NCBI GenBank assembly: GCA_040904925.1
Contig: JBBDSP010000028.1
Span: 1-64,000, forward strand
Source: Gracilimonas sp040904925
GTDB taxonomy: Bacteria > Bacteroidota > Rhodothermia > Balneolales > Balneolaceae
Direction of reading: 5' to 3'
DNA: 64,000 bases
The first letter of the stretch is position 1, and each line of letters opens with the position of its first letter. The position numbers and the translations under genes were made by a program. The notes under the pieces were generated by a model that was not told the DNA's origin, did not search any database, and was given only the letters and a program-made list of their open reading frames with translations. This document shows, in pieces, positions 42,824 through 50,918 of the stretch.

Positions 42824-42850
42824 TTATCGGATGAACCTGGAAAAGCTTAA
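42824..42850 (-). promoter_or_regulatory. Sigma28-type promoter P7, behind the last cheY
   Basis: On the minus strand TTAAGCTT (42843-42850), 11 bases, TCCGATAA (42824-42831). It points away from the cheY stop into the receptor remnant. It may give a non-coding transcript or add to cheW expression. Confidence 0.6.
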
Positions 42851-42882
42851 GGAGTTTATTGAAATTTTTTATACTAAATATT

Positions 42883-43263
42883 TTACTGTGCCACTCCCAA
42901 AACCGACAAGATCTTCTCCCGGAGTATTTCCGGAGTAAAAGGCTTATGTACAAAACCAGCATTGTGTTCATTGATAATCTCGATGCGTTGTTCGTTACTC
43001 TCAGTGGAAACTATCAGGACCGGGATCTCTCTTGTTTCCGGCTGTTTTTTGATCTCATCCAGCATTTCCATTCCGTCCATTACCGGCATATTTACATCAA
43101 TAAAGAGAAGGTCCAGCCAATGATTTTCCAGCACCTCTAAACCCAATTTACCGTTTTCAGCCTCATGGATCTCACCGATGTCGAGGTTACTTTGTGCGAT
43201 CGTTTTTTTGATCATACTTCGCATTACTGAGCTATCGTCTACTACTAAAATATTAATGGCCAT
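42883..43263 (-). CDS. cheY: Single-domain CheY-like response regulator
   Basis: A 126-residue receiver with D9-D10, Asp56 in LLFIDVNMPVMDGMEML, the Thr in VSTESNEQRIEIIN and Lys in FVHKPFTPEIL. It is the last gene of the cheY-cheX-cheA-cheR-cheD-cheY-cheX-cheB-cheY operon, 16 bases after cheB. Very close in sequence to the receiver at 38019-38411 (shared VMDGMEMLD and GFVHKP motifs), suggesting duplication. Which of the four free receivers binds the motor is not decided by sequence. Confidence 0.94.
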   Translation of the reverse strand: MAINILVVDDSSVMRSMIKKTIAQSNLDIGEIHEAENGKLGLEVLENHWLDLLFIDVNMPVMDGMEMLDEIKKQPETREIPVLIVSTESNEQRIEIINEHNAGFVHKPFTPEILREKILSVLGVAQ

Positions 43264-43279
43264 GATTGATTATCCTCTC

Positions 43280-44341
43280 TTATGCCGTGGGCTGTTTAAG
43301 TTGTTTCTTCATATGATCTACGATGGCTCCGGCAATATTCTGCAATGGAAGGATTTCTTCCGCAGCTCCAAGTTTATTTGCTTCTTTTGGCATGCCATAC
43401 ACTACCGATGTCTTTTCATCCTGTGCAATGGTAAACGCTCCGCTGTGTTTCATATTCAATAATCCCTGGGCTCCGTCGGCTCCCATTCCTGTCAAAATCA
43501 CTCCCATGGCATTCACCCCAACATGCTCGGCTATCGAATTGAACATAACATCCACACTGGGCCGCTGATGGTGAACCGGGGGTCCGCTTTTTATGCGTGC
43601 ATAATATCGGGCACCGCTTTTCTCAATAAGCATATGATAATTTCCGGGGGCAATCAGCACTTTTCCGGTTTCCACCATATCACCGTCTTCTGCCTCTTTG
43701 ATCTTCATCTGACACATCGTATCCAACCTGTCGGCAAAACTCTTGGTAAATACAGGCGGCATATGTTGCACGATCACAATACCGGGGAGGTTAGCAGGAA
43801 GACTTGGTAAAATTGCTTCTAAAGCACGAGTACCCCCCGTTGAAGACCCAATAGCGATCAGCTTGTTGGTGGTATGCACAAGCTTGAGGTTTTTATGCTT
43901 TTTTGCGACCGCCCCATGTTTAGGCGGTGTAACTGTTTGTTGCTTATCGAGCCGGGCAACAGATGCTGTTCTGACTGCTTTTATGATTTCCTTTGAAATA
44001 TTCTGTGTGGAAAAGGCGGAACCGGGTTTACAGATCACATCCACGGCCCCCAGATGAAGTGCGTTTAGAGCATTCTGACTGTTTTTCGGAGTAAGTGAAC
44101 TCACTACCACAACCGGCATAGGACGGTGTTTCATTAACTTTGCAAGAAAAGACAATCCGTCCATTCTGGGCATCTCAAGATCAAGTGTGATAACATCAGG
44201 TACAAGGTCAACGATCATTTCGCGGGCTATATATGGATTCATAGCCGTTCCAACCACTTTAATATCCGGCTGACGGTTAAGTTCGTCAGTTAAGAACTTC
44301 CGAACAAAAGCTGAATCGTCTACAATTAATACCTTTATCAT
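43280..44341 (-). CDS. cheB: Chemotaxis response regulator and glutamate methylesterase CheB
   Basis: CheB demethylates receptors and opposes CheR. The 353-residue protein has an N-terminal receiver (D9-D10, Asp54 in ITLDLEMPRMDGLSFL), a linker rich in Lys/His and the methylesterase domain: the nucleophile Ser in AIGSSTGGTRALEAILPSLP, His in VIVQHMPPVFTKSFADRL and Asp in ILTGMGADGAQGLLNM form the catalytic triad. It follows cheX2 after 12 bases. Confidence 0.97.
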   Translation of the reverse strand: MIKVLIVDDSAFVRKFLTDELNRQPDIKVVGTAMNPYIAREMIVDLVPDVITLDLEMPRMDGLSFLAKLMKHRPMPVVVVSSLTPKNSQNALNALHLGAVDVICKPGSAFSTQNISKEIIKAVRTASVARLDKQQTVTPPKHGAVAKKHKNLKLVHTTNKLIAIGSSTGGTRALEAILPSLPANLPGIVIVQHMPPVFTKSFADRLDTMCQMKIKEAEDGDMVETGKVLIAPGNYHMLIEKSGARYYARIKSGPPVHHQRPSVDVMFNSIAEHVGVNAMGVILTGMGADGAQGLLNMKHSGAFTIAQDEKTSVVYGMPKEANKLGAAEEILPLQNIAGAIVDHMKKQLKQPTA

Positions 44342-44353
44342 GGAAGTGCCCCT

Positions 44354-44815
44354 TTAAGAGTAATAAATGGTTATGTCAGCAATACCCTCGTCAAGCAATA
44401 TCTGGAGTTTATCACTCCTCATTCCTTGGAACAGCTCATCGGTGTTTTCATCAGATTTCGCAATTCTTGGAGGGCGGATATAGCAGATATCATTATCTAC
44501 AGCAAACATAGGTACCGTATTTCCGCAGATTATATTGGCGATCTCACAAAGAGCACCTTCCTTATCTTCATCACTTGCAGCTTCAACACCAAGCATATTT
44601 GCAGCAATGGCATTCAACAAATGTCCGGATGGTGATATTACCATTCCTCCTTTTGCAGCACCTTCGAAATGAACTACTGAACGCACACTGCCATCCGGTT
44701 TTTCAAAATCTTCAGCCTCTTCAATTTCCCATTCTTCAAGGGGAAACATATAGCAAGTAACCTCAAATATATTGATTGCTATATCCTGTATTTTATTAAC
44801 CTGTGCTTCCTTCAT
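44354..44815 (-). CDS. cheX: CheX-like CheY-P phosphatase (second copy)
   Basis: The 153-residue protein is a CheC/CheX-family phosphatase that removes phosphate from CheY. The active-site pattern E..N..GN is present in GALCEIANIICGNTVPMF. The N-part has two strand-rich segments (SVVHFEGAAKGGMVISPSGH). It lies between cheY3 (93 bases upstream) and cheB. Only one active-site motif is found, as in CheX rather than CheC. There is no CheZ, so the CheX proteins are the likely off-switch. Confidence 0.88.
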   Translation of the reverse strand: MKEAQVNKIQDIAINIFEVTCYMFPLEEWEIEEAEDFEKPDGSVRSVVHFEGAAKGGMVISPSGHLLNAIAANMLGVEAASDEDKEGALCEIANIICGNTVPMFAVDNDICYIRPPRIAKSDENTDELFQGMRSDKLQILLDEGIADITIYYS

Positions 44816-44908
44816 AACTTCTATTTTTCATTCGCAATTACTTTGAAATGTGATCTTTGTGAGTTTCTTCACATCCCATATCTTTTTGAAATTCTTGCTG
44901 TTCCATGT

Positions 44909-45313
44909 TTAACTTAGATCTTTAGTTATTATCGCTCGTTTTTTAAGAACCTTTAATATTTTATCTCGTAACTCTTCAGGTGAAAAGGGTTTATGCACAT
45001 ATGCTTCCGTTAGCCCTGATATTACATCTACCCTGTTGTCATTGCTTTCTGCTGATACTGTGAGTATGGGAATTTTATCCAGCTTAGGGTCAACCCGCAT
45101 TTGTCCGATCATTTCTGAACCACTCATCACAGGCATATTCAAGTCAGCAAACACCAGATCAAAGTCAATATTATTCATCCATTCAAGAGCCTCCTTACCA
45201 TCGCCTGCATCTATGATCCTATCCACTTCAAATTCACACATACCCAGTGTACGGCGTATAACAAGCCTCATTACCGGGCAATCATCTACTATTAAAATAT
45301 TCAGTGGTTTCAT
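44909..45313 (-). CDS. cheY: Single-domain CheY-like response regulator
   Basis: A 134-residue receiver: D10-D11, Asp57 in FDLVFADLNMPVMSGSEMIG, Ser in TVSAESNDNRVDVI and Lys in YVHKPFSPEEL. It lies 15 bases after cheD. The motif VMSG in place of VMDG distinguishes it from the two closely related receivers (38019 and 42883). Confidence 0.93.
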   Translation of the reverse strand: MKPLNILIVDDCPVMRLVIRRTLGMCEFEVDRIIDAGDGKEALEWMNNIDFDLVFADLNMPVMSGSEMIGQMRVDPKLDKIPILTVSAESNDNRVDVISGLTEAYVHKPFSPEELRDKILKVLKKRAIITKDLS

Positions 45314-45328
45314 GACTATATCCTCCGA

Positions 45329-45856
45329 TCAAAATGCATTATTCAACGCTTTCGAGTTATCAGTTTGGGATGAAGTTGTATCAACATTTATGGGTTGTTT
45401 ATTTATGGTTACCAGTCCATCACTGATATTCAGGGTCATAGTTCTCGAAATATTCCCCCCCACATCCTGTTTCGAGATCATAAATCCGTTCTTCCAGAGT
45501 AGTTTTCGCAATGTGGTGAAATTCCGCTGACCGATCTTGAAGTAATCATCGCCATCTCCTTTTTTCATACTGGCACCACCGGCAACTATGATCTCGAGTT
45601 TATCCTTTCTTGCACCCAGGTCATATAATTCATTAAGTAACAACTGGAAACCGGTATCCACATACATTGCAGGTCTTAACTGAGCTTTTTCAGGATCAGA
45701 TTTGGAAAGGGGTAACATCACATGAACCATTCCTCCAACTTTTGCAGCAGAATCAAAAGCTGTGATACCCAGACAACTCCCTAAGGCATGCGTGATAATA
45801 AAATCTTCGGCATTCTTCGATACTTTAAAATCGCTGACTCCTACTACTTTTCTCAT
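45329..45856 (-). CDS. cheD: Chemoreceptor glutamine deamidase CheD
   Basis: CheD deamidates receptor Gln residues and can be bound by CheC. The 175-residue protein has the catalytic Cys28 in ITHALGSCLGITAFD and the catalytic His45 in GGMVHVMLPL. The following MYVDTGFQLLLNELYDLGAR and KLEIIVAGGASMKKGD stretches are typical. The operon contains it directly after cheR, 11 bases apart. Confidence 0.95.
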   Translation of the reverse strand: MRKVVGVSDFKVSKNAEDFIITHALGSCLGITAFDSAAKVGGMVHVMLPLSKSDPEKAQLRPAMYVDTGFQLLLNELYDLGARKDKLEIIVAGGASMKKGDGDDYFKIGQRNFTTLRKLLWKNGFMISKQDVGGNISRTMTLNISDGLVTINKQPINVDTTSSQTDNSKALNNAF

Positions 45857-45867
45857 TTAACTATATT

Positions 45868-46701
45868 CTACTGTTTTTGATATACAGCTGGGGCTAACGT
45901 TTTAAAACCCTTGTTTTCTTTGGGCAATCCTTCTGAATGTCCCAGAAACAAATATCCTCCTGGTTCAAGAAGACCGTGAAATTTATTAATGATCTCATAT
46001 TGGGTTTGGCGGTTAAAATAGATCATTACATTTCGGCACATGATCACATGAAAAGGACCTTTCATTGGCCAGGAGACATTTAAATTCAGCCTGCCGTAAG
46101 TGATCATATCTCTGATCTCTCTTGATATCTGATACTCTCCGTTGCCATTCGTGTTGAAGTATTTTTGCTTCACAAAATCAGGGACATCTCCCATTCTGGT
46201 GTCAGGATAAACGCCTTTTTTTGCAATGGACAGTATTTCTGTTGAAATATCCGTTGCTAGTATTTTTACGGATGACCAATTTGACTGCTTTTTATTTTCA
46301 AGTAATGTGATCGCTGTTGTTACCGGTTCTTCCCCAGATGAACACCCCGCTGACCACCATTTTACATTTCTACCCCTCATCTCAGGAAGTACCTTCGATT
46401 GTATGAATTCAAAATGTTTGACTTCCCGGAAAAAACTGGTCTTGTTGGTAGTGATCACATCTACAAAGGCTAAAAACTCTGCCCCTGTTTTATCTTCTTG
46501 CACATAGTTCAGATATTCAGAAAAACTACGCACACCTGTTTTACGGACTCTCTTCATCAACCGGCTTTGCACCAGGGCTTCTTTACCTTCATTGATGAAA
46601 ATGCCACAGTAATTGTGAATCATTGCACGGACTTTCTGAAATTCTTCATCTGTCAGTTTAAGTCCGGATACTTGTTTTTGGCCTGGAGCTGATGTATTCA
46701 T
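45868..46701 (-). CDS. cheR: Chemotaxis protein methyltransferase CheR
   Basis: CheR methylates receptors using S-adenosylmethionine. The 277-residue protein has the N-terminal helical domain (LTDEEFQKVRAMIHNYCGIF), the SAM-binding segment WWSAGCSSGEEPVTTAITLL, the beta-subdomain, and the GPFHVIMCRNVMIYFNRQTQ motif. By eye, the beta-loop (YFNTNGNGEYQISREI) is about three residues shorter than in pentapeptide-dependent enterobacterial CheR. It follows cheA after 17 bases. Confidence 0.96.
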   Translation of the reverse strand: MNTSAPGQKQVSGLKLTDEEFQKVRAMIHNYCGIFINEGKEALVQSRLMKRVRKTGVRSFSEYLNYVQEDKTGAEFLAFVDVITTNKTSFFREVKHFEFIQSKVLPEMRGRNVKWWSAGCSSGEEPVTTAITLLENKKQSNWSSVKILATDISTEILSIAKKGVYPDTRMGDVPDFVKQKYFNTNGNGEYQISREIRDMITYGRLNLNVSWPMKGPFHVIMCRNVMIYFNRQTQYEIINKFHGLLEPGGYLFLGHSEGLPKENKGFKTLAPAVYQKQ

Positions 46702-46718
46702 AAGATCTTTATTAATTA

Positions 46719-49217
46719 TTAGGCAACTAATGCGACGGTGTCCAGGATCAATCCAACCTGGCCATCTCCCATAATAGCTCCACCGGATATATGATCCATC
46801 TTAGCCATCATGTTGATAGATTTACCAACCAGCTGCTGCTGGCCAATAACTTCATCTACCAATAAGGCATACCGTTTGTTGTTATTTTTTATAACCAGTA
46901 GTGTCCCTTCCAATAAACTCTCGACCGCACCATGGATCTCAAATAAGCGATGTAAACGAACAACCGGTACAGATTTTCCACGGAATGAAACTTGCTCAGA
47001 ATCACCTAATACCGTGAATACATCTTTATTCTCTGCTCGAAAAGTCATATCAATATTTATAGTCGGAACTATAAATCGTTGCTCCCCAATTCGAACTACC
47101 ATTCCGTCAGTAATAGCAAGGGTAAACGGCAATTCTATGGTTATGGTAGTTCCTTTTCCTAACACAGAAGTTACATCCACTTTGCCCTGAAGCTGCTCGA
47201 TGGAACGGCGTACAACATCCATCCCAACCCCACGTCCTGAAAGATCTGTTACTTTCTCAGCAGAGGAGAAGCCGGGAAGGAAAATAAGATTGAATATCTC
47301 TTTCTCTGTCATTTTCTTGTCTGGATCAACAAGTCCTTTTTCAACCGCTTTTGCCAGAATCTTGTCTTTGTTGATGCCGCGGCCGTCATCCTGAATCTTG
47401 ATAACCACTTTCCCACCTTCCTGAGAAGCAGATAATAAAATCCGGGCTGTTTCCTCCTTACCTGTTTTGGCCCGCTCATCAGGAGTTTCCACACCATGGT
47501 CCAGTGAGTTTCTGATCATGTGGATCAACGGCTCACTGATCACATCAACCATATTACGATCGATCTCAGTGTCTTCGCCTTCTGTTTCAAATTTAACCTG
47601 CTTAGCGGCTTTTCGGGAAAGGTCTCTCACCAAACGATTCATTTTGTGAAAGGTTGCCTTCATTGGCACCATGCGAAGAGTTAAACTTGTATCCTGCAGT
47701 TCTCTTAATATTTTTGTAGCGTGATTCACTTTCTTTTCAAGGTCAGAATCTTTACTAATGTTGCTGTCTTGTGCTACTACAGAGTGGGCTATCACAAGCT
47801 CGCCAACCATGTCTATCAGTCGATCAAGTCTGTTAACACTTACCCTGACTGATGATTCGGATTCAGATTTGGAGGTGTTTGCTTCCAACTCTTCGGCTTT
47901 TCCCGAATCAGAGTTCTCAGCTTCTACCTCTTCAGCTTCAATAGCGATCTTTTCCTCCAGCGCATCAAAAACCAAACGGGCTTTTGTATAGGCCTTTTCA
48001 GGGCTTACTGATTCTTCAGTTACTTCGTGAAGAGCCGTCATCATTCCATCAAACCGAAGCGGTGTTGGCAGCGGGTCTCCGCCTTTTGCATGTTCTACCA
48101 CTGCCAGCATCTTGTTGATGATGTCAATGGATTCTAGTGAAATATCAGCGCAAGCCTGATCGAATTCAAGATCGCCTTCGCGAACCATACTCAGGAAAGT
48201 TTCCACCCAATGGGTGAATTCTGAAACCGGATCGAGTCCCATAAAAGCTGATGTTCCTTTAATGGTATGAAATGAACGGAAGATCGTATTGATCAACTCA
48301 TCATCACCGGGTGATTCTTCCAGCTCCAGTAACGCACTTTCTGCCATTTGGATCAGGTCAGAACATTCGGTTACAAATTCACCAACCATTGCGATCTCAA
48401 TATCTTCTGGAATGATGAAAACCTTATTTTTACCATCTGAAGAAGAAACAGCCTCATCCGTATCATCATCAGAAACTATTTCTTTTGAAACTTCTCCCTC
48501 AACTGAACCGTCCCAATCTTCATCAGATTGAATCTCGATTGCCTGTTCTGTTTTTTCGGAGACTTCTCTTAACCAGCCACCTTCATCTTCACTTCCTTCA
48601 ATTGCTTTTTTAACAATGGAAAGTGCTTCATTTAATGGAGCACAAACTTCTTCAGACTGTGCGTCTATGACATACTCCAATATTTTTTCAAGATCTTTTT
48701 TCTTCTTTTCTGTAGCAGAAGCTTCCGATAGGGTCATGATAAAAGCTGCAAGCTCACTCAATAGCTCTTCCCCAGAGGGTTTATCAGCATTGGGCTTATT
48801 CTCCTGATTCGATTTTTCACCCTTTTCAGCTTCTTGTTCTTCAAGTTCTATTACCGTATCGGCAGACTCTGATCCGCCTTTGAGAGATTTTTCGAGGTCT
48901 TCGTAGGCCTTTTCAAACTCTTCAACCTTGATATTTCCGTCCTGTAGAATGTATTCCCTGATGGTGTTTACAGCCTGCATACTTGCAGATTTCACCATCA
49001 TGAAATAATCATCTTTTTCGTATAGATGTTTCAATCCATCCCAGGAAAGGTTGATCAGTTTTTGAAGCTGGCCAAAATTTTGATCAAAATCCGCGATCAC
49101 TTTTTCAAACCTTGCACCGGCTTCAGGAATGTTATCACGATCGGTTGGCCAGATGTCGGCCATCAGCCGGATGATGGATTCAAGTTCTTCGACTAACGCT
49201 TTGTTCTTATCACTCAT
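46719..49217 (-). CDS. cheA: Chemotaxis histidine kinase CheA with long N-terminal extension
   Basis: CheA phosphorylates CheY and CheB. The 832-residue protein has its phospho-transfer (Hpt) domain at about 270-385, with His317 in FRSFHTIKGTSAFMG, so about 270 residues of helical, acidic sequence precede it. P3 dimerisation is at 455-515 (RLDRLIDMVGELVIAHSVVA), the N-box at 566-577 (MIRNSLDHGVET), G1 at about 609-615 (QDDGRGI), G2 at about 660-667 (SGRGVGMDVV) and a CheW-like P5 domain at the end. Only about 70 acidic residues separate Hpt and P3, so a folded P2 (CheY-binding) domain is not apparent. Confidence 0.96.
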   Translation of the reverse strand: MSDKNKALVEELESIIRLMADIWPTDRDNIPEAGARFEKVIADFDQNFGQLQKLINLSWDGLKHLYEKDDYFMMVKSASMQAVNTIREYILQDGNIKVEEFEKAYEDLEKSLKGGSESADTVIELEEQEAEKGEKSNQENKPNADKPSGEELLSELAAFIMTLSEASATEKKKKDLEKILEYVIDAQSEEVCAPLNEALSIVKKAIEGSEDEGGWLREVSEKTEQAIEIQSDEDWDGSVEGEVSKEIVSDDDTDEAVSSSDGKNKVFIIPEDIEIAMVGEFVTECSDLIQMAESALLELEESPGDDELINTIFRSFHTIKGTSAFMGLDPVSEFTHWVETFLSMVREGDLEFDQACADISLESIDIINKMLAVVEHAKGGDPLPTPLRFDGMMTALHEVTEESVSPEKAYTKARLVFDALEEKIAIEAEEVEAENSDSGKAEELEANTSKSESESSVRVSVNRLDRLIDMVGELVIAHSVVAQDSNISKDSDLEKKVNHATKILRELQDTSLTLRMVPMKATFHKMNRLVRDLSRKAAKQVKFETEGEDTEIDRNMVDVISEPLIHMIRNSLDHGVETPDERAKTGKEETARILLSASQEGGKVVIKIQDDGRGINKDKILAKAVEKGLVDPDKKMTEKEIFNLIFLPGFSSAEKVTDLSGRGVGMDVVRRSIEQLQGKVDVTSVLGKGTTITIELPFTLAITDGMVVRIGEQRFIVPTINIDMTFRAENKDVFTVLGDSEQVSFRGKSVPVVRLHRLFEIHGAVESLLEGTLLVIKNNNKRYALLVDEVIGQQQLVGKSINMMAKMDHISGGAIMGDGQVGLILDTVALVA

Positions 49218-49227
49218 AATTCTGTGC

Positions 49228-49728
49228 TTATCTTGATTTACTCATAGCCATATTAAGCAGGAAGTCGCCACATGTACTATTGAATTTCATTTTTACAGTG
49301 GGAGGTTTATTGGGCATAAACAGCGTAAGGTCGCTTCCCCGGGTTGCTGTTGGTAATGAGGATTGTCCTCTGAAACCAACTTTTTCAATATTAGCAGCCA
49401 CATCCCCGGCCAGAATATTTGCAATTTCACCTACAAGATCGCCCATATCATCACTGTCAAAAGCGAGTTGTATTCCAAGAAAAGCTTCCGAAATTTTGAA
49501 AGCGGTTTCTTTTGGAATTGCCATCATTAGTGAAAATGTAAGGTCAGGATTAAAAACGGCAATATTGCCTATAATACCATTCAAAGATTCTTTTTTATCA
49601 TCTTCGATCTCTATATACTCAGGTGGAGCACCACAGATGGATTCAAATGTGTTAATCACTGAATCTCGTACTATCGCACTGATCTCGGCCGGAATATGGT
49701 CTGCTTTCTTTAGTTCTTCTGTAATCAT
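49228..49728 (-). CDS. cheX: CheX-like CheY-P phosphatase (first copy)
   Basis: A 166-residue CheC/CheX-family protein with the active-site pattern in MGDLVGEIANILAGDVAANI (E..N motif). The fold elements FNPDLTFSLMMAIPKETAFK and GSDLTLFMPNKPPTVKMKFN are typical of CheX. It lies 12 bases behind the first cheY and 10 before cheA. It differs from the 44354 copy, which has a shorter C-terminus. Confidence 0.88.
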   Translation of the reverse strand: MITEELKKADHIPAEISAIVRDSVINTFESICGAPPEYIEIEDDKKESLNGIIGNIAVFNPDLTFSLMMAIPKETAFKISEAFLGIQLAFDSDDMGDLVGEIANILAGDVAANIEKVGFRGQSSLPTATRGSDLTLFMPNKPPTVKMKFNSTCGDFLLNMAMSKSR

Positions 49729-49740
49729 GATCTTGTTTTA

Positions 49741-50190
49741 TTAAGAGTTTAGAATGTTGCTAAAGAAACTTTTCTTTTCACCTCCATCACCGGATCCACC
49801 AATGATGTTTCCGTCTTCATCGAAATAGTCGCTAATTGCTTTGTGCATTTTATCTGCTGTAAATGGTTTGGTGATATACTCATTGGCTCCACCTTCATTT
49901 AAAGCCTTGTCCACTTTACCCATCGACTTCTCCGCTGTAACCATAATAATGGGGATATCTTCATAGCCTTTGTCTCTAATGGCGCGGGCAAATTCAACAC
50001 CGGTCATCTTTGGCATATTCCAATCCACAAAAAGGATATCGATATCGTCATTGAATTTTTCCAGGGCATCCTCTCCATCCATGGCTTCCTCATATTCAAA
50101 CTCAGCCAGCATTAACTGGTCCAGTGCCCTTTTCACCTGGCTTCTCATGATCTTGGAATCATCTACAACAAGTGCTTTTATCTTACTCAT
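49741..50190 (-). CDS. cheY: CheY-like response regulator, first gene of the cheA operon
   Basis: A 149-residue receiver with D10-D11, Asp56 in DILFVDWNMPKMTGVEFARA, Thr in IIMVTAEKSMGKVDKAL and Lys in EYITKPFTADKMHKAI. WNMPKMTG is the hallmark of canonical motor-binding CheY. The 25-residue C-terminal extension is Gly-rich (GNIIGGSGDGGEKKSFFSNI). This is the best candidate for the flagellar-switch CheY. The operon starts at sigma28-type promoter P8. Confidence 0.94.
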   Translation of the reverse strand: MSKIKALVVDDSKIMRSQVKRALDQLMLAEFEYEEAMDGEDALEKFNDDIDILFVDWNMPKMTGVEFARAIRDKGYEDIPIIMVTAEKSMGKVDKALNEGGANEYITKPFTADKMHKAISDYFDEDGNIIGGSGDGGEKKSFFSNILNS

Positions 50191-50311
50191 GTTTTGCTCC
50201 GGTTTACCTTTGCAGTGATATCACTACCTCTGGTCTTTATTCGTATTAAATTGATATAATCTTATGATCAGACCTTAACAGTCTTAAAGCTGTTTGGATC
50301 ACTTTTCCTTA

Positions 50312-50338
50312 TTATCGGTTAATTGATAATTTCCTTAA
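50312..50338 (-). promoter_or_regulatory. Sigma28-type promoter P8 of the cheY-cheX-cheA operon
   Basis: On the minus strand TTAAGGAA (50331-50338), 11 bases, ACCGATAA (50312-50319). The predicted start near 50305 gives a leader of about 115 bases before the cheY start at 50190. Confidence 0.82.
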
Positions 50339-50483
50339 GAATTTTTCTAAGATTAATTCCGGAATATCCATTCATAGCCGCTTTTCTTTGTTACCCATTC
50401 ATTAATCGATTCTAATGTGTGCTATTTAAAACAGCTAAGTATACTTGGAGCGGTATTTGGGAAGTTTGATCTAATAAAATATA

Positions 50484-50906
50484 ATGGGTATAGAGCGATA
50501 TTTTACAGCATTCTTAGGGTTTGAGATATCCTCGTTCGGAAGCATCTGGGATTCCCGTACGTGTATCTCATTCCGAAAAGAGCATCACATTAATAACGAA
50601 GAGTATGCTTCGAATGAAATCGGTATTTTTCGTAAGCAGGTAAGTTCTTATGAAGCAATGAAGGGAACATCAGACGGGGTAAGTACGAAAAATTCTTCAG
50701 CCTCTTTTGATACTGCTTTTATTCAAGATGCTGTATTTAAAATGGTCGATAATACAGGGAAGGAAGCATTTGATAAGTGGACAAAATCGCCCCGGAATTT
50801 ATTAGTAGAAAAGAGTAATACCAGCCTCGTCTCGAAAAGAGAAAAGACCTACCTGCAATATCAAAACAATACACAGTTAGGATCGCAGTTAGATTTCAGA
50901 GCTTGA
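50484..50906 (+). CDS. Hypothetical protein of unknown function
   Basis: The 140-residue frame is polar, without membrane segments or a signal peptide I would trust. It has Ser/Thr/Lys-rich stretches (MKGTSDGVSTKNSSASFDTA) and a C-terminal part with FIQDAVFKMVDNTGKEAFDK. The ATG overlaps an AT-rich TATAATGG sequence; an internal Met at about residue 59 is another possible start. It faces the adjacent kinase-like gene tail to tail. No family is recognised. Translation is uncertain. Confidence 0.42.
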   Translation: MGIERYFTAFLGFEISSFGSIWDSRTCISFRKEHHINNEEYASNEIGIFRKQVSSYEAMKGTSDGVSTKNSSASFDTAFIQDAVFKMVDNTGKEAFDKWTKSPRNLLVEKSNTSLVSKREKTYLQYQNNTQLGSQLDFRA

Positions 50907-50918
50907 TAATTTCTTATT

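Larger units (their letters stand above)
42390..42882. other. Intergenic region with two sigma28-type promoters and a receptor remnant
   Basis: No intact gene. It contains promoter P6 (42446-42472), promoter P7 (42824-42850) and a degenerate receptor C-terminus (42543-42668). A 20-codon frame from an ATG at 42770 (MRYRESRKYRQDDIKAYIKS) is the only start downstream of P7 and is not convincing alone. Confidence 0.65.
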
